Assembly (NCBI GenBank): GCA_027024225.1
Contig: JALVSR010000137.1
Coordinates: 1 to 61,226, forward strand
Reading direction: 5' to 3'
Length of the DNA stretch: 61,226 bases
Source: Hyphomicrobiales bacterium
Lineage (GTDB): Bacteria > Pseudomonadota > Alphaproteobacteria > Rhizobiales > Aestuariivirgaceae
A program made the position numbers and the translations under genes. The notes under the pieces are model-generated. The model saw only the letters and a program-made list of their open reading frames with translations. It did not search any database and had not been told where the DNA came from. Of the stretch, positions 1 to 13,261 are shown in pieces; the stretch's first letter is position 1; each line of letters opens with the position of its first letter.

Positions 1-127
1 GGGTGATAACGTGACGTTCGAGGTGGAGCTGATCACGCCGATCGCCATGGAGGAGCGCCTGCGCTTCGCCATTCGCGAGGGTGGCCGCACCGTCGGCGCC
101 GGCGTGGTGAGCGAGATCATCGAGTAA
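1..127 (+). CDS. tuf: elongation factor Tu, C-terminal end (partial, 5' end outside window)
   Basis: Frame 2 reads [41 protein letters not shown], the EF-Tu C-terminus; directly upstream of rpsJ. Confidence 0.95.
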   Translation, partial: GDNVTFEVELITPIAMEERLRFAIREGGRTVGAGVVSEIIE

Positions 128-206
128 CGGATACGCGCGAAGGGCTGCTGCCAGTCATCCCGCGGGTGGCTGGTGGCGCTTTTCATCTGAAAGAGGCGAA
201 AGAGCC

Positions 207-515
207 ATGCAAGCTCAGACGATACGGATCCGGTTGAAAGCGTTCGATCATCGCATCCTGGACGCTTCGGCGCGCGAAATCGTGAACACGGCGAAGCGTA
301 CCGGCGCTCGGGTCAGTGGCCCGGTGCCCTTGCCGACGCGGATTGAGCGCTTCACCGTGAACCGCTCGCCGCATATCGACAAGAAGAGCCGTGAACAGTT
401 CGAGATTCGCACGCATCGTCGTCTGCTGGATATCATCGATCCAACCCCGCAGACGGTGGACGCGCTGATGAAGCTCGATCTGGCCGCTGGCGTGGACGTC
501 GAGATCAAGATCTGA
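207..515 (+). CDS. rpsJ: 30S ribosomal protein S10
   Basis: [22 protein letters not shown]...; S10 family and operon position. Confidence 0.98.
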   Translation: MQAQTIRIRLKAFDHRILDASAREIVNTAKRTGARVSGPVPLPTRIERFTVNRSPHIDKKSREQFEIRTHRRLLDIIDPTPQTVDALMKLDLAAGVDVEIKI

Positions 516-565
516 CGATCGATCTGGCAAACACGCTGCGAATTCATCAATTTCAGGGAGTTGCG

Positions 566-1291
566 ATGATGCGCTCAGGGCTGATCGCACAAAAGGTTGG
601 CATGACACGGGTGTTTACCGACGATGGCGACGCCATTCCGGTGACCGTGTTGAAGGTGGACAATTGCCGTGTCGTGGCCCAGCGCACCCGTGAACGCGAC
701 GGCTACACGGCCGTGCAGCTTGGCGCCGGCAAGGCCAAGGTCAAGCGCATGAGCAAGCCGTTGCGCGGCCACTTTGCCAAGGCCAGGGTGGAGCCGGCGC
801 GCAAGCTGGTCGAGTTCCGGGTGTCGGAAGACAATCTCATCGAGGTCGGCGCCGAGCTGACTGCGGACCACTTCGTGCCTGGCCAATATGTGGACGTGAC
901 CGGGATTTCCATCGGCAAGGGCTTTGCCGGCGCCATGAAGCGCTGGAATTTCGGCGGCTTGCGTGCTTCGCACGGCGTGTCCATCGCGCACCGCTCGCAC
1001 GGCTCCACCGGCCAGTGCCAGGATCCGGGCAAGGTATTCAAGGGCAAGAAGATGGCCGGCCACATGGGCGCGCGGCGCGTTACCACGCAGAACCTGAAGG
1101 TCATCAGCACCGATGCCGAGCGCGGGCTCATCCTGGTGAAGGGGGCCGTGCCGGGTGCGAAGGGCTCCTGGGTGTACATTCGTGACGCCGTGAAGAAGCC
1201 ACTGCCGGAAAACGTGCCGCTGCCCGCTGGCATCCGCAAGCCGGCCGGCGAGGAAGCCACGGCGGAAACCGCTGGCGCGGAGGAGGGCTGA
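566..1291 (+). CDS. rplC: 50S ribosomal protein L3
   Basis: M(M)[19 protein letters not shown]...; start may be 566 or 569. Confidence 0.98.
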   Translation: MMRSGLIAQKVGMTRVFTDDGDAIPVTVLKVDNCRVVAQRTRERDGYTAVQLGAGKAKVKRMSKPLRGHFAKARVEPARKLVEFRVSEDNLIEVGAELTADHFVPGQYVDVTGISIGKGFAGAMKRWNFGGLRASHGVSIAHRSHGSTGQCQDPGKVFKGKKMAGHMGARRVTTQNLKVISTDAERGLILVKGAVPGAKGSWVYIRDAVKKPLPENVPLPAGIRKPAGEEATAETAGAEEG

Positions 1292-1295
1292 AGCC

Positions 1296-1916
1296 ATGAA
1301 AATGGATGTGCAGAATCTGACCGCGCAGAAGGCCGGCAGCATTGATCTGCCAGATGACATTTTTGGTCTGGAACCTCGTGCCGACCTGCTGCACCGCATG
1401 GTGGTCTGGCAGCTGGCGAAGCGTCGCGCCGGCACGCACAAGACCAAGTCCCGCAGCGAGGTGAACCGCACCGGCGCCAAGTGGGGCCGTCAGAAGGGGC
1501 TGGGCCGCGCCCGTCACGGCGATCGCAAGTCCGGCATCTTCGTTGGCGGCGCCAAGGCCCACGGCCCGAAGCCACGCAGCCATGCCATCGGCATGCCCAA
1601 GAAGATGCGTGCCCTGGCGCTCAAGCACGCCCTTTCCACCAAGGTGAGGGAAGGCGCGCTTGTGGTGCTGGAAAATACCGAAATCAAGGAGCCCAAAACG
1701 AGGGCGGTGAGGGAATCGCTGGAAAAGCTGGGCCTGGCGAACGCACTCATCATCGACGGGCGCGAGGTGAATGAGAACTTCGCTCGCGCGGCCCGCAATA
1801 TTCCCAACATCGACGTGCTGCCGGTGCAGGGCATCAATGTCTATGACATACTGCGCCGCGAAAAGCTGGTGTTGACGAAGGCCGCCGTCGAAGCACTGCA
1901 GGAGCGCTTCCAATGA
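1296..1916 (+). CDS. rplD: 50S ribosomal protein L4
   Basis: ORF with L4 motifs, operon position. Confidence 0.98.
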   Translation: MKMDVQNLTAQKAGSIDLPDDIFGLEPRADLLHRMVVWQLAKRRAGTHKTKSRSEVNRTGAKWGRQKGLGRARHGDRKSGIFVGGAKAHGPKPRSHAIGMPKKMRALALKHALSTKVREGALVVLENTEIKEPKTRAVRESLEKLGLANALIIDGREVNENFARAARNIPNIDVLPVQGINVYDILRREKLVLTKAAVEALQERFQ

Positions 1917-2206
1917 GCAGGGAACGGTACTACGACGTCATCATTTCGCCGGTGATCACCGAGAAATCCACCTTGGCGGCGGAGCAGAACAAGGTGGTCT
2001 TCAACGTTGCGAAAAACGCCACCAAGCCGGAGATCAAGGCCGCGGTGGAGGCCCTGTTTGGCGTCAAGGTGAAAAAGGTGAACACGCTGGTGCGCAAGGG
2101 CAAGGTCAAGCGCTTCCGCGGCACTGTCGGCAAGCAGAAGGATGTCAAGAAGGCCATCGTGACGCTGGAAGAGGGCCAGACGATCGATCTGGCCTCGGGC
2201 CTCTAA
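1913..2206 (+). CDS. rplW: 50S ribosomal protein L23
   Basis: [29 protein letters not shown] overlap with rplD. Confidence 0.98.
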   Translation: MSRERYYDVIISPVITEKSTLAAEQNKVVFNVAKNATKPEIKAAVEALFGVKVKKVNTLVRKGKVKRFRGTVGKQKDVKKAIVTLEEGQTIDLASGL

Positions 2207-2224
2207 GAGGTAAGGGTTGGAAAC

Positions 2225-3067
2225 ATGGCACTGAAAAAGTACAAGCCCATCACCAACGGCATGCGCGGCCTGGTGCTGGTGGACCGCTCCGAGCTGCACA
2301 AGGGCAAGCCCGTGAAGCAGCTCACCGAAGGCCTCACCAAGACCGGCGGCCGCAACAACTACGGCCGCATCACCGCGCGCCATCGTGGTGGTGGCCACAA
2401 GCGCAGCTATCGCATCATCGATTTCAAGCGTACCAAGAAGGACGTGCCGGCCAAGGTCGTGCGCCTTGAATACGACCCCAATCGCACCGCCTTCATCGCG
2501 CTTGTGGAGTATGAGGACGGTGAACTGGCCTACATCCTGGCGCCGCAGCGCCTGCAGCCCGGCGATGTGGTCATGGCGTCGGACAGTCAGCTGGACGTGA
2601 AGCCCGGCAACGCCATGCCGCTGTCGGTCATGCCCATCGGCACCATTATCCACAATGTGGAGATGAAGCCGGGCAAGGGCGGCCAGATCGCTCGTGCGGC
2701 CGGCACCTACGCACAATTGGTGGGGCGTGACGCCGGCTATGCCATGCTGCGGCTCAAATCCGGTGAGGTGCGCATGGTGCGCGCCGAATGCATGGCCACC
2801 GTCGGTGCCGTCTCCAACCCCGACCACATGAATATCAACCTGGGCAAGGCCGGCCGCTCGCGCTGGCTGGGGCGCCGCCCGCACACCCGCGGCGTGGCGA
2901 TGAACCCCGTGGATCACCCGCACGGTGGTGGCGAGGGCAAGACCTCCGGCGGCCGTCATCCGGTCACTCCGTGGGGCAAGCCCACCAAGGGTGCGCGCAC
3001 GCGGCGCAACAAGGCCACCGACAAGTACATCGTGCGGTCGCGTCATTTGCGCAAGAAGCGGAAGTAA
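2225..3067 (+). CDS. rplB: 50S ribosomal protein L2
   Basis: [15 protein letters not shown]...[16 protein letters not shown]. Confidence 0.99.
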   Translation: MALKKYKPITNGMRGLVLVDRSELHKGKPVKQLTEGLTKTGGRNNYGRITARHRGGGHKRSYRIIDFKRTKKDVPAKVVRLEYDPNRTAFIALVEYEDGELAYILAPQRLQPGDVVMASDSQLDVKPGNAMPLSVMPIGTIIHNVEMKPGKGGQIARAAGTYAQLVGRDAGYAMLRLKSGEVRMVRAECMATVGAVSNPDHMNINLGKAGRSRWLGRRPHTRGVAMNPVDHPHGGGEGKTSGGRHPVTPWGKPTKGARTRRNKATDKYIVRSRHLRKKRK

Positions 3068-3088
3068 TTTGCAAGGGAAACGGTCAAC

Positions 3089-3367
3089 ATGGCTCGTTCA
3101 GTCTGGAAAGGCCCGTTCGTCGATCCGTATCTGCTGAAAAAGGCGGAAGCGGCGCGCGAATCCGGCCGCGCGGCCCCCATCAAGATCTGGTCGCGCCGCT
3201 CCACCATTCTGCCGCAGTTCGTCGGCCTCACCTTCGCCGTGCACAACGGGCGCAAGCATGTGCCGGTGCTGGTGACGGAAGAGATGGTGGGGCACAAGTT
3301 CGGTGAATTCGCGCCCACCCGCACCTATTACGGACACGGGGCGGACAAGAAAGCGAAGAGGAAGTGA
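3089..3367 (+). CDS. rpsS: 30S ribosomal protein S19
   Basis: [20 protein letters not shown]. Confidence 0.98.
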   Translation: MARSVWKGPFVDPYLLKKAEAARESGRAAPIKIWSRRSTILPQFVGLTFAVHNGRKHVPVLVTEEMVGHKFGEFAPTRTYYGHGADKKAKRK

Positions 3368-3369
3368 CC

Positions 3370-3750
3370 ATGGGCAAGCGCAAGAATCCGCGTCGCGTGG
3401 CGGACAACGAGGCCCGCGCCGTCAACCGGATGATCCGCACCAGCCCCATCAAGCTCAACGAGGTGGCGCGGATGATCCGCAAGCAGCCGGTCGACAAGGC
3501 ACTGGCCACGCTCGAGTTCTCGCGCAAGCGCGTGGCGCGCGAGGTGAAGAAGACGCTCGAATCCGCCATCGCCAACGCCGAGAACAACCACGGCCTGGAC
3601 ATCGACAACCTGATCGTGGCCGAGGCCTATGTCGGCAAGTCGTTGGTCATGAAACGCTGGCGCCCGCGCGCGCGGGGCCGTGTCGGGCGGATCCTGAAAC
3701 CGTTCTCGCGCCTGACCATCGTGGTGCGCGAAGTTGAGGAGGTGAACTGA
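3370..3750 (+). CDS. rplV: 50S ribosomal protein L22
   Basis: [18 protein letters not shown]...; alternative ATG at 3364. Confidence 0.96.
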   Translation: MGKRKNPRRVADNEARAVNRMIRTSPIKLNEVARMIRKQPVDKALATLEFSRKRVAREVKKTLESAIANAENNHGLDIDNLIVAEAYVGKSLVMKRWRPRARGRVGRILKPFSRLTIVVREVEEVN

Positions 3751-4490
3751 TGGGCCAGAAAGTCAATCCGATCGGGTTCCGCCTCGGCGTCAACCGTACG
3801 TGGGATTCGCGCTGGTATGCCGACAAGGGCGAATACGGCGACCTGCTGCACGCCGACCTGAAGGTGCGCGACTACATTCGCAAGAACCTGAAGAACGCCG
3901 GCATTTCGCGCGTCATCATCGAGCGCCCGCACAAGAAGTGCCGGGTGACCATCCACACCGCGCGTCCGGGCGTCATCATCGGCAAGAAGGGCGCGGACAT
4001 CGAGAAGCTGCGGCGCAAGCTTTCCGAGCTGGCGGGCACGGATGTCCACCTGAACGTCGTTGAGGTGCGCAAGCCCGAGATCGACGCACAGCTGGTGGCC
4101 GACAATATCGCCCAGCAGCTGGAGCGCCGCGTGGCTTTCCGCCGCGCCATGAAGCGGGCCGTGCAGTCGGCCATGCGCATGGGCGCGGAGGGCATCCGCA
4201 TCAATTGCGGTGGCCGCCTGGGCGGCGCCGAGATCGCCCGCACCGAGTGGTATCGCGAGGGCAGGGTGCCGCTGCACACGCTGCGCGCGCACATCGATTA
4301 CGGCACCGCCACCGCCGTTACCGCTTATGGCACCAATGGCATCAAGGTGTGGATCTTCAAGGGCGAGCTGATGGAGCATGATCCCTTCGCCCAGGAGAAG
4401 CATGACAAGGCCCTGCAGGAAGGCGGTGGCCGTCCACGCCGCGGTGGTGGTCGCCGGCGCGAAGGTGGCCGCCCCGGCAGGCAGGCCTGA
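3750..4490 (+). CDS. rpsC: 30S ribosomal protein S3
   Basis: [26 protein letters not shown]. Confidence 0.99.
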   Translation: MGQKVNPIGFRLGVNRTWDSRWYADKGEYGDLLHADLKVRDYIRKNLKNAGISRVIIERPHKKCRVTIHTARPGVIIGKKGADIEKLRRKLSELAGTDVHLNVVEVRKPEIDAQLVADNIAQQLERRVAFRRAMKRAVQSAMRMGAEGIRINCGGRLGGAEIARTEWYREGRVPLHTLRAHIDYGTATAVTAYGTNGIKVWIFKGELMEHDPFAQEKHDKALQEGGGRPRRGGGRRREGGRPGRQA

Positions 4491-4520
4491 GGTCGCTTGG
4501 AAATTCGGGAGTTCTGAACC

Positions 4521-4934
4521 ATGTTGCAGCCGAAACGCACAAAGTTTCGCAAAGTCCAGAAAGGCCGCCTGAAAGGCGTGGCCAAGGGCGGCACCCAGCT
4601 GACCTTCGGCGCCTACGGTCTGAAGGCCCTGCAGGCGGAGCGCGTGACCGCGCGTCAGATCGAGGCCGCACGCCGCGCTATCACCCGTCACATGAAGCGT
4701 ACCGGCAAGGTGTGGATTCGCGTCTTTCCGGACCTGCCGGTCACGGCCAAGCCGACGGAAGTGCGCATGGGCAAGGGCAAGGGCTCGGTGGAATACTGGG
4801 CCGCGCGCGTGAAGCCCGGCCGGATCCTGTTCGAGATCGACGGCGTTCCGCGCGAAGTGGCGGAAGAGGCCATGCGGCTGGCCGCCGCCAAGCTTCCCAT
4901 CAAGTGCCGCTTCGTGGCGCGGCCGGGTGAATGA
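4521..4934 (+). CDS. rplP: 50S ribosomal protein L16
   Basis: [19 protein letters not shown]. Confidence 0.98.
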   Translation: MLQPKRTKFRKVQKGRLKGVAKGGTQLTFGAYGLKALQAERVTARQIEAARRAITRHMKRTGKVWIRVFPDLPVTAKPTEVRMGKGKGSVEYWAARVKPGRILFEIDGVPREVAEEAMRLAAAKLPIKCRFVARPGE

Positions 4935-4999
4935 TCCGGCAAGCTGGGCGGGATGGCACGACTGACTGAAACGGAACAACGAATTCGGAGACAAGGGCC

Positions 5000-5212
5000 A
5001 TGAAACCGGCCGAAATCAGGGCGATGAGTGACGAGGAGCTCAAGAATACGCTCCTGGAGCTCAAGAAGGAACAGTTCAATCTGCGCTTCCAGAAGGCCGC
5101 GGGCCAGCTGGAAAACACGGCGCGCATCCGCCAGGTGCGGCGCGATATCGCGCGCATCAAGACGGAAATGACCGCGCGCCGCAAGCAGAAGGCCACTCAG
5201 GCTGCCGGTTGA
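5000..5212 (+). CDS. rpmC: 50S ribosomal protein L29
   Basis: [31 protein letters not shown]. Confidence 0.96.
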   Translation: MKPAEIRAMSDEELKNTLLELKKEQFNLRFQKAAGQLENTARIRQVRRDIARIKTEMTARRKQKATQAAG

Positions 5213-5307
5213 CGCATGTCAGCCGTGCATGAATGAAAAATGGTTGAAATATCGGGCGCTGCCGTTCATATGTGGCGGCGTTGATTTGCAAAGAGAGACT
5301 GGGAAAA

Positions 5308-5556
5308 ATGCCGAAGCGCGTATTGCAGGGCACGGTGGTATCCGACACCAACGACAAGACCGTCGTGGTGCTGGTGGAGCGTCGCTTCACCCATCCGCTG
5401 TACAAGAAGACGGTGCGCCGCACCAAGAAATATCACGCCCATGATGAAAACAACGAGTACAAGGTGGGCGACGTGGTGCGTATCGAGGAGTGCCGTCCCA
5501 TTTCGCGCAAGAAGCGCTGGCGGGTGATCGAACGGGTGGAGAGTGCCCGCGCCTGA
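5308..5556 (+). CDS. rpsQ: 30S ribosomal protein S17
   Basis: [34 protein letters not shown]; start chosen inside the longer ORF. Confidence 0.96.
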   Translation: MPKRVLQGTVVSDTNDKTVVVLVERRFTHPLYKKTVRRTKKYHAHDENNEYKVGDVVRIEECRPISRKKRWRVIERVESARA

Positions 5557-5729
5557 GCGGGCGTGGAGGGACTGGCCGGCCGGATGGCCGCCAGCCACCA
5601 TCATGCCCCGGGCCTTTCAGAGGCATCCTTTGGCAGGATCGAGGGTCTTGTCCCGGCTGGCGCGGACAGCCGCTGCCGCCGGAAACGGAACGAAAGAGAC
5701 GGTGTAATTGGAATCGAACGGGTGAAGCC

Positions 5730-6098
5730 ATGATCCAGGTGGAAACGAAGCTGGACGTTGCCGACAATTCCGGCGCCCGCAAGGTGCAGTGCATCAAGGT
5801 GCTGGGCGGCTCGAAGCGCAAGTATGCTTCCGTGGGCGACATCATCGTGGTGTCGGTGAAGGAGGCCATTCCGCGCGGCCGCGTGAAGAAGGGCCAGGTG
5901 CTCAAGGCCGTGGTGGTGCGCACCGCCAAGGACGTGAAGCGTCCCGATGGCTCAGTCATCCGCTTCGACAACAACGCGGCGGTGCTCATCAACAACCAGG
6001 GCGAGCCCATTGGCACCCGCATCTTCGGGCCGGTCCCGCGTGAGCTGCGCGCCAAGAATCACATGAAGATCATTTCGCTCGCTCCGGAGGTGTTGTAA
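5730..6098 (+). CDS. rplN: 50S ribosomal protein L14
   Basis: [33 protein letters not shown]. Confidence 0.98.
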   Translation: MIQVETKLDVADNSGARKVQCIKVLGGSKRKYASVGDIIVVSVKEAIPRGRVKKGQVLKAVVVRTAKDVKRPDGSVIRFDNNAAVLINNQGEPIGTRIFGPVPRELRAKNHMKIISLAPEVL

Positions 6099-6415
6099 TG
6101 GCTGCGAGAATCAGGAAAGGCGACACGGTGGTGGTCATCGCCGGTCGCGACAAGGGCAAGAAAGGCGAGGTGCTGAAGGTCTTGCCAAAGGAAAATCGCG
6201 CCATCGTCAAGGGTGTGAACATCGTCAAGCGCCATCAGAAGCCCGCCGCCAACCAGGCCGGTGGCATCGTGGAGAAGGAGGCGCCCGTTCACATCTCCAA
6301 CCTGGCCCACGTGGACCCGAAGGACGGCAAGCCGACGCGGGTGGGCTTCAAGGTGCTGGATGATGGCCGCAAGGTGCGCTACGCCAAACGCTCGGGAGAG
6401 GTGATCGATGTCTGA
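6098..6415 (+). CDS. rplX: 50S ribosomal protein L24
   Basis: [28 protein letters not shown]. Confidence 0.97.
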   Translation: MAARIRKGDTVVVIAGRDKGKKGEVLKVLPKENRAIVKGVNIVKRHQKPAANQAGGIVEKEAPVHISNLAHVDPKDGKPTRVGFKVLDDGRKVRYAKRSGEVIDV

Positions 6416-6992
6416 GGCGAAAGAAAAATACGTGCCGCGCCTGCGCAAGCATTACGACGAGGTGGTCAGGCCGCAGCTTATCGAGCGCTTCGGCTACACC
6501 AATCCCATGCAGGTGCCGAAGATCGAGAAGATCGTGCTCAACATGGGCGTTGGCGAAGGGGTGCAGGACTCGAAGCTGGTGCAGTTCGCCGCCGACGAGC
6601 TGACCAAGATCGCCGGCCAGCGCGCCGTCATCACCCGCGCGCGCAAGGCCATCGCCGGTTTCAAGCTGCGTGCCGGCATGCCCATCGGCGCCAAGGTCAC
6701 CGTGCGGGGCGACAGGATGTACGAGCTGCTGGATCGCATCGTGAACATCGCGCTGCCGCGCGTGCGCGACTTCCGCGGCCTGAACCCGAAGAGCTTCGAT
6801 GGCAACGGCAACTACGCCTTCGGGATCCGCGAGCACATCGTGTTCCCGGAAATCGACTATGACAAGGCGCTGAAGATCCTGGGGCTGGATGTCATCATCC
6901 ACACCACGGCGGAATCCGACGAGGAAGCCATGGCCCTGCTGGAGGGCTTCAACTTCCCGTTCCGCAAGCGCCGTCAGCAACAGGCGGCCTGA
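6408..6992 (+). CDS. rplE: 50S ribosomal protein L5
   Basis: L5 motifs ([33 protein letters not shown]). Confidence 0.98.
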   Translation: MSEAKEKYVPRLRKHYDEVVRPQLIERFGYTNPMQVPKIEKIVLNMGVGEGVQDSKLVQFAADELTKIAGQRAVITRARKAIAGFKLRAGMPIGAKVTVRGDRMYELLDRIVNIALPRVRDFRGLNPKSFDGNGNYAFGIREHIVFPEIDYDKALKILGLDVIIHTTAESDEEAMALLEGFNFPFRKRRQQQAA

Positions 6993-7047
6993 ATGATCTG
7001 ACAATTCGTCGGCACGACGAGAGTCGACACGAAGAGGCTGAACGAAC

Positions 7048-7353
7048 ATGGCGAAGAAAGGCAAGATCGAAAGCAACGAGAAGCGCAAGCGGCTGGTGAA
7101 GAAATATGCGAAGAAGCGCGCCGAGCTTCTGGCCATCGCGCGCGACCGTTCGCGCTCGATGGAGGAGCGTTGGGAAGCGCAGATGAAGCTGGCCAAGCTG
7201 CCGCGCAATTCCGCACCCATCCGTGTGCGCAATCGTTGCGAACTCACGGGGCGTCCGCGCGGCTATTACCGCAAGTTCCGCCTTTCGCGCATCGCGCTGC
7301 GCGAGCTGGCGAACAGCGGCCAGTTGCCGGGCGTTACCAAGGCGAGCTGGTAA
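7048..7353 (+). CDS. rpsN: 30S ribosomal protein S14 (long, zinc-free type)
   Basis: [28 protein letters not shown]. Confidence 0.98.
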   Translation: MAKKGKIESNEKRKRLVKKYAKKRAELLAIARDRSRSMEERWEAQMKLAKLPRNSAPIRVRNRCELTGRPRGYYRKFRLSRIALRELANSGQLPGVTKASW

Positions 7354-7467
7354 GGCCGAAACGGATTTTCGGGAATCCGGCGTGATCCTGTCGCGCCGGA
7401 TGTGCGATATCGCTCTGTCTTCCTTGGCTTTCGAGGGACAGGGGGCTGATCGAAAGGAGATGAGGAC

Positions 7468-7866
7468 ATGACGATTACCGATCCCATCGCGGACATGCTG
7501 GCCCGCATCCGCAATGCCCACATGCGGCACAAGGCCACCGTGCGCATGCCCGCGTCGAGGATGCGCGAGCGTATTCTGCAGGTGTTGCAGGACGAAGGCT
7601 ACATTCGCGGCTTCAAGCGCATCGACCTGGGGGGCGGCAAGGCCGACCTGGAGGTCGAGCTGAAATACTATGACGGCAAGCCGGTGATCCGCGAGATCAC
7701 CCGCGTGTCCAAGCCGGGTCGCCGCGTTTACACCTCGGTCGAGGATATGCCGCTGGTCTACAACGGCCTTGGCATCGCCATCCTTTCCACCTCCAAGGGT
7801 GTGATGAGTGACGCGCAGGCGCGCGAGCAGAACGTCGGTGGCGAGGTTATCTGCACGGTATTCTGA
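7468..7866 (+). CDS. rpsH: 30S ribosomal protein S8
   Basis: [22 protein letters not shown]. Confidence 0.98.
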   Translation: MTITDPIADMLARIRNAHMRHKATVRMPASRMRERILQVLQDEGYIRGFKRIDLGGGKADLEVELKYYDGKPVIREITRVSKPGRRVYTSVEDMPLVYNGLGIAILSTSKGVMSDAQAREQNVGGEVICTVF

Positions 7867-7941
7867 TCAGGGCCCCTGCCTCTGCGCCGGAACGGGGCGC
7901 CGGGGCGAGGAGGCCGGTGATTTGAGGAAAGGAACATCATC

Positions 7942-8478
7942 ATGTCCCGCATTGGCAAGAAACCGGTGCCCATTCCTTCCGGCGTGGAAGTGAAGATCGA
8001 TGGCAACACCGTCATCGTGAAAGGGCCGAAAGGACAGCTCGAAACCTCTTTCCTGGACGACCTGGTGGAAGTCGTCATCGAGGACAACGAGGTAAAGGTG
8101 GCGCCGAAGAACGACACCAAGCCGGCGCGCTCCGCCTGGGGGCTCACGCGCTCGCTGATCAACAACATGGTCATCGGCGTGACGGAGGGTTTTCAGAAGA
8201 AGCTGGAGATTGTCGGCGTGGGGTATCGCGCCCAGTTGCAGGGCAGGAACCTGAAGCTCAACCTTGGCTTCAGCCATGATGTCATCTATGAAGTGCCCGA
8301 AGGTGTCGAGGTGCAGGTGCCCCAGCCGACGGAAATCATCGTTTCCGGCATCGACAAGCAGAAGGTAGGTCAGGTGGCTGCGGAAATCCGCGCCTGGCGT
8401 CCGCCGGAGCCCTACAAGGGCAAGGGTGTTCGCTACGCCGACGAATACATCTTCCGCAAGGAAGGCAAAAAGAAGTAA
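7942..8478 (+). CDS. rplF: 50S ribosomal protein L6
   Basis: [21 protein letters not shown]. Confidence 0.98.
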   Translation: MSRIGKKPVPIPSGVEVKIDGNTVIVKGPKGQLETSFLDDLVEVVIEDNEVKVAPKNDTKPARSAWGLTRSLINNMVIGVTEGFQKKLEIVGVGYRAQLQGRNLKLNLGFSHDVIYEVPEGVEVQVPQPTEIIVSGIDKQKVGQVAAEIRAWRPPEPYKGKGVRYADEYIFRKEGKKK

Positions 8479-8574
8479 TCGATCGAGCAATTGGTCTTCC
8501 GCAGGGTCTGGCACCCATCGGCGCCGGAAACCGGGGGAAGGGACAAGGACAACGTTTATGGACGAGTTCGAGCC

Positions 8575-8940
8575 ATGGTGCGCAAACTGAGCAGAGAGGA
8601 ACGCAGGCGCGCGCGGGTGCGGCGCAAGCTGAAAACGCGTGCGGGCGACGGGCGGGCCCGCCTGTCGGTGTTCCGCTCCCACAAGTATATCTATGCCCAG
8701 ATCATCGATGACACGAAGGGCCACACGCTGGTCGCCGCATCTTCCAACGAGCCGGAAATGCGCAAGAAGCTGAAGAGCACCGGTAATGTGGAAGCCGCCT
8801 TTGAGGTGGGCAAGCTGCTGGCCGAGCGCGCGAAGAAGGCCGGGGTCGAAAAGGTCTATTTCGACCGCGGCGGCTACCTGTATCATGGCCGCGTGAAGGC
8901 GCTGGCCGATGGCGCGCGCGAGGGTGGCCTGGACTTCTGA
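8575..8940 (+). CDS. rplR: 50S ribosomal protein L18
   Basis: [21 protein letters not shown]...[18 protein letters not shown]; start chosen inside the longer ORF. Confidence 0.96.
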   Translation: MVRKLSREERRRARVRRKLKTRAGDGRARLSVFRSHKYIYAQIIDDTKGHTLVAASSNEPEMRKKLKSTGNVEAAFEVGKLLAERAKKAGVEKVYFDRGGYLYHGRVKALADGAREGGLDF

Positions 8941-9016
8941 AAAAGGGTCAACTTCCATCGCCAAGGTCATGAGAAATTCATGAAACCGGGCGGTGGCAAC
9001 ATGAGCAGAGAGCAAG

Positions 9017-9553
9017 ATGGCTGCAAGAGAAAGAGAACGCGACGACGAATTCGTCGAGCACCTGGTGCATATCAACCGCGTTGCCAAGGTGGTCAAGGGT
9101 GGCCGTCGGTTCGGCTTCGCCGCGCTTGTCGTGGTGGGCGACCAGAAAGGCCGCGTGGGCTTTGGACACGGCAAGGCGCGAGAGGTGCCGGAGGCCATCC
9201 GCAAGGCCACCGAGCAGGCCCGGCGCAACCTCATTCGCGTGCCGCTGCGCGAGGGGCGCACCCTGCATCATGACGTCACCGGCAAGCACGACGCCGGCAA
9301 GGTGCTCATACGTTCCGCGCCTCCGGGCACGGGTATCATCGCCGGTGGTCCCATGCGCGCGGTGTTCGAGGCGCTCGGCGTGGGCGACGTGGTGGCCAAG
9401 TCCATCGGCTCGTCGAACCCCTACAATATGGTGCGCGCCACCTTCAACGCGCTTTCGAAGTGCGAAAATCCGCGGAAAGTGGCGGCGCGCCGCGGAAAGA
9501 AGGTTTCCGAGATTCTGAAGAACCGCCGCCAGGTCGAGGAAGCCGGCCGCTGA
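9017..9553 (+). CDS. rpsE: 30S ribosomal protein S5
   Basis: [38 protein letters not shown]. Confidence 0.98.
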   Translation: MAARERERDDEFVEHLVHINRVAKVVKGGRRFGFAALVVVGDQKGRVGFGHGKAREVPEAIRKATEQARRNLIRVPLREGRTLHHDVTGKHDAGKVLIRSAPPGTGIIAGGPMRAVFEALGVGDVVAKSIGSSNPYNMVRATFNALSKCENPRKVAARRGKKVSEILKNRRQVEEAGR

Positions 9554-9605
9554 GCAGGGCCCGCGCCACGTGGCCGGGCGTCATGATAGGAACGGGATGA
9601 AGGTC

Positions 9606-9803
9606 ATGGCCGACAAGAAACAGAAGACCATCACCGTGGAGCAGATTGGCAGCCCGATTCGCAGGCCGAAGGATCAGCGCGCCACGCTTATCGGGCTGGG
9701 GCTTAACAAGATGCATCGCCGCCGCACTCTCCCGGACACGCCGCAGGTGCGCGGCATGATCAGGAAAGTGTCGCATCTCGTGCGCATCGTGGACGAGGGC
9801 TGA
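9606..9803 (+). CDS. rpmD: 50S ribosomal protein L30
   Basis: [39 protein letters not shown]. Confidence 0.96.
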   Translation: MADKKQKTITVEQIGSPIRRPKDQRATLIGLGLNKMHRRRTLPDTPQVRGMIRKVSHLVRIVDEG

Positions 9804-9884
9804 GTGGCTGGTGTTTCTGCGAATGGCTGCACGGACGCAGACCAGACTTGCGGGATTTGAACCTGAATCGCTGGAGTGTATACC

Positions 9885-10376
9885 ATGCGACTGAACGAAC
9901 TTTCTCCGGCACCCGGCTCGCGCAAGGTGGGCAGGCGCGTTGGCCGTGGCATCGGCTCGGGCAAGGGCAAGACCTGTGGCCGCGGCCACAAGGGCGCGAA
10001 GGCTCGCGCCGGTACCGCCATCAAGGGTTTCGAAGGCGGCCAGATGCCCATTTATCGCCGTCTGCCCAAGCGTGGCTTCCGCCTGCATGTGGGCAAGCGC
10101 TTCGCCGAGGTGCGCATTTCGCGTATTCTCGAACTGGTGGAACAGGGGCGGCTGGACGCCAAAAACGTCATCGATGAGGATGCGCTGGTAGCGGCCGGCG
10201 CCGTGCGCCGCAAGAAGCAGGGCATCCGCGTGCTGGGTCCGGCCGAGATCGACAAGCCCATTCAGCTGAAGGTGAGCCATGTGACCACCGCCGTGAAGGA
10301 AGCCGTCGAGAAGGCTGGCGGCAAGGTGGAGCTGATCGAGGCGAAGCCGAAAAAGGCTGAGAAGACAGAGGCATGA
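9885..10376 (+). CDS. rplO: 50S ribosomal protein L15
   Basis: MRLNELSPAPGSRKVGRRVGRGIGSGKGKTCGRGHKG. Confidence 0.98.
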   Translation: MRLNELSPAPGSRKVGRRVGRGIGSGKGKTCGRGHKGAKARAGTAIKGFEGGQMPIYRRLPKRGFRLHVGKRFAEVRISRILELVEQGRLDAKNVIDEDALVAAGAVRRKKQGIRVLGPAEIDKPIQLKVSHVTTAVKEAVEKAGGKVELIEAKPKKAEKTEA

Positions 10377-10436
10377 GTTTATCCGGCGCTCCCTGGTTAT
10401 CAGGGGCGCCGGTAGCATATCAGGGGGCGATCCCTC

Positions 10437-11771
<1,335 letters not shown>

Positions 11772-11793
11772 GAGCAAGACAGGGAAGGGAAAA

Positions 11794-12453
11794 ATGAACA
11801 TCATCCTGTTCGGCCCGCCAGGTGCGGGCAAGGGTACCCAGGCGAAGCGTCTGGAAAAGAACCGCGGGCTCATTCAGCTCTCCACCGGCGACATGCTGCG
11901 CGCCGCCGTGGCCGCCGGCACCGAATATGGCAAGAAGGCCAAGGAGATCATGGAGCGTGGCGAGCTGGTGCCCGACGAGGTGGTCATCAACATCATCTCC
12001 GACCGCCTGGACGAGGACGACGTGAAAAACGCTCCGGGTGTCATCTTCGACGGCTTTCCGCGCACCGTGGCCCAGGCCGAGGCGCTGGACAAGATGCTGG
12101 CGGAAAAGGGCATGAAGCTCGATGCCGTCATCGTGCTGGACGTGGATGACGAGGCGCTGGTGGAACGCATCACCGGCCGCTTTACCTGTGCGAAGTGCGG
12201 CAAGGGCTACCACGAGAAGTTCGAGCGGCCGAAGGTCGAAGGCGTGTGTGACGAGTGCGGTTCCACCGAGTTCACCCGCCGGGCGGACGACAACGAGGAG
12301 ACCGTGCGCCAGCGGCTGGAAGCCTACCATGCCCAGACCGCGCCGTTGATCGAGTATTACGAAAAGGCCGGCATCGTGAAGAAGGTGGATGGCATGGCCG
12401 CCATTGACGAGGTCACGAAACAGATCGAGGAAGTGCTCGACCAGCTGGCCTGA
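11794..12453 (+). CDS. adk: adenylate kinase with tetracysteine LID domain
   Basis: [23 protein letters not shown] has CxxC...CxxC (CAKC...CDEC). Confidence 0.98.
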   Translation: MNIILFGPPGAGKGTQAKRLEKNRGLIQLSTGDMLRAAVAAGTEYGKKAKEIMERGELVPDEVVINIISDRLDEDDVKNAPGVIFDGFPRTVAQAEALDKMLAEKGMKLDAVIVLDVDDEALVERITGRFTCAKCGKGYHEKFERPKVEGVCDECGSTEFTRRADDNEETVRQRLEAYHAQTAPLIEYYEKAGIVKKVDGMAAIDEVTKQIEEVLDQLA

Positions 12454-12610
12454 GGCCGGCACGGCATTGCATGCGGGGGCTGGACATGGAGCGGGCTCCG
12501 GCCCGGCGGGGGCGTGGCTCCTGTCCGGCCCCTTCACAACCAGACCGGCATGCATCATGCAGTGGATGCATGGCGGCGATGAAACAGGATGCCGGCAGTC
12601 CCGCAAATGC

Positions 12611-12639
12611 TTGACGAGGCGGCGCGTTCGGCGTAATGA
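12611..12639 (+). promoter_or_regulatory. candidate sigma70-type promoter (TTGACG-17-TAATGA) upstream of rpsM
   Basis: TTGACG at 12611-12616, 17-nt spacer, TAATGA at 12634-12639, inside the ~370-bp adk-rpsM gap. Confidence 0.5.
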
Positions 12640-12826
12640 AGGCCCACCATCGCAAGTCTCCGGCGGGAATCGCTGCACTGGCGCCAGCGGAATGCATGTT
12701 GGCGCATTTTTCGCGTTGTGCGCAGCATCGCGCCGGCAAGGCAGGCACGAGGCAGGTATCAACTGGCGGGACGGCCCGGTTCTTCGGCAGGGCAGGCCCG
12801 ATCTTGGCAAACGAGAGGCAGCAGCA

Positions 12827-13195
12827 GTGGCTCGTATCGCAGGTGTCAATATTCCGACCAACAAGCGTGTGGTCATCGCGTTGCAATACATTCATGGCAT
12901 TGGTCCAAAGTTTGCGCGCGACATCCTGGAAAAGGCCGGAATCGACGAAAACAAGCGGGTGCATGAGCTTTCCGAGCAGGAAATCATCCGCATTCGAGAG
13001 ATCATCGACCGGGATTACGTGGTGGAGGGCGATCTGCGCCGCCAAGTGGCCATGAACATCAAGCGGCTCATGGACCTGGGCTGTTATCGCGGTCTGCGCC
13101 ACCGTCGCGGGCTGCCCGTGCGCGGGCAGCGGACCAGCACCAATGCGCGCACGCGCAAGGGTCCCGCCAAGCCGATTGCCGGCAAGAAGAAATAA
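12827..13195 (+). CDS. rpsM: 30S ribosomal protein S13 (GTG start)
   Basis: (GTG)[29 protein letters not shown], in frame with the stop at 13195. Confidence 0.97.
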   Translation: MARIAGVNIPTNKRVVIALQYIHGIGPKFARDILEKAGIDENKRVHELSEQEIIRIREIIDRDYVVEGDLRRQVAMNIKRLMDLGCYRGLRHRRGLPVRGQRTSTNARTRKGPAKPIAGKKK

Positions 13196-13261
13196 CGAAA
13201 CAACCAGCCGCCCTGCCATCTTCGGCGGCGGCGTGAAGTGACAAGGGGTTTGGGTTCAGTC

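Noticed and set aside
575-1480. Long antisense ORFs over ribosomal genes (e.g. 575-1480 -, 1841-3046 -, 3627-4994 -, 13256-14863 -)
   Set aside because: High-GC shadow ORFs opposite well-identified ribosomal protein/rpoA genes; repetitive His/Leu/Arg/Ala-rich translations.
5557-5729. ~170-bp gap between rpsQ and rplN as a possible regulatory element
   Set aside because: Longer than usual, but no clear hairpin-terminator or promoter seen; insufficient evidence.
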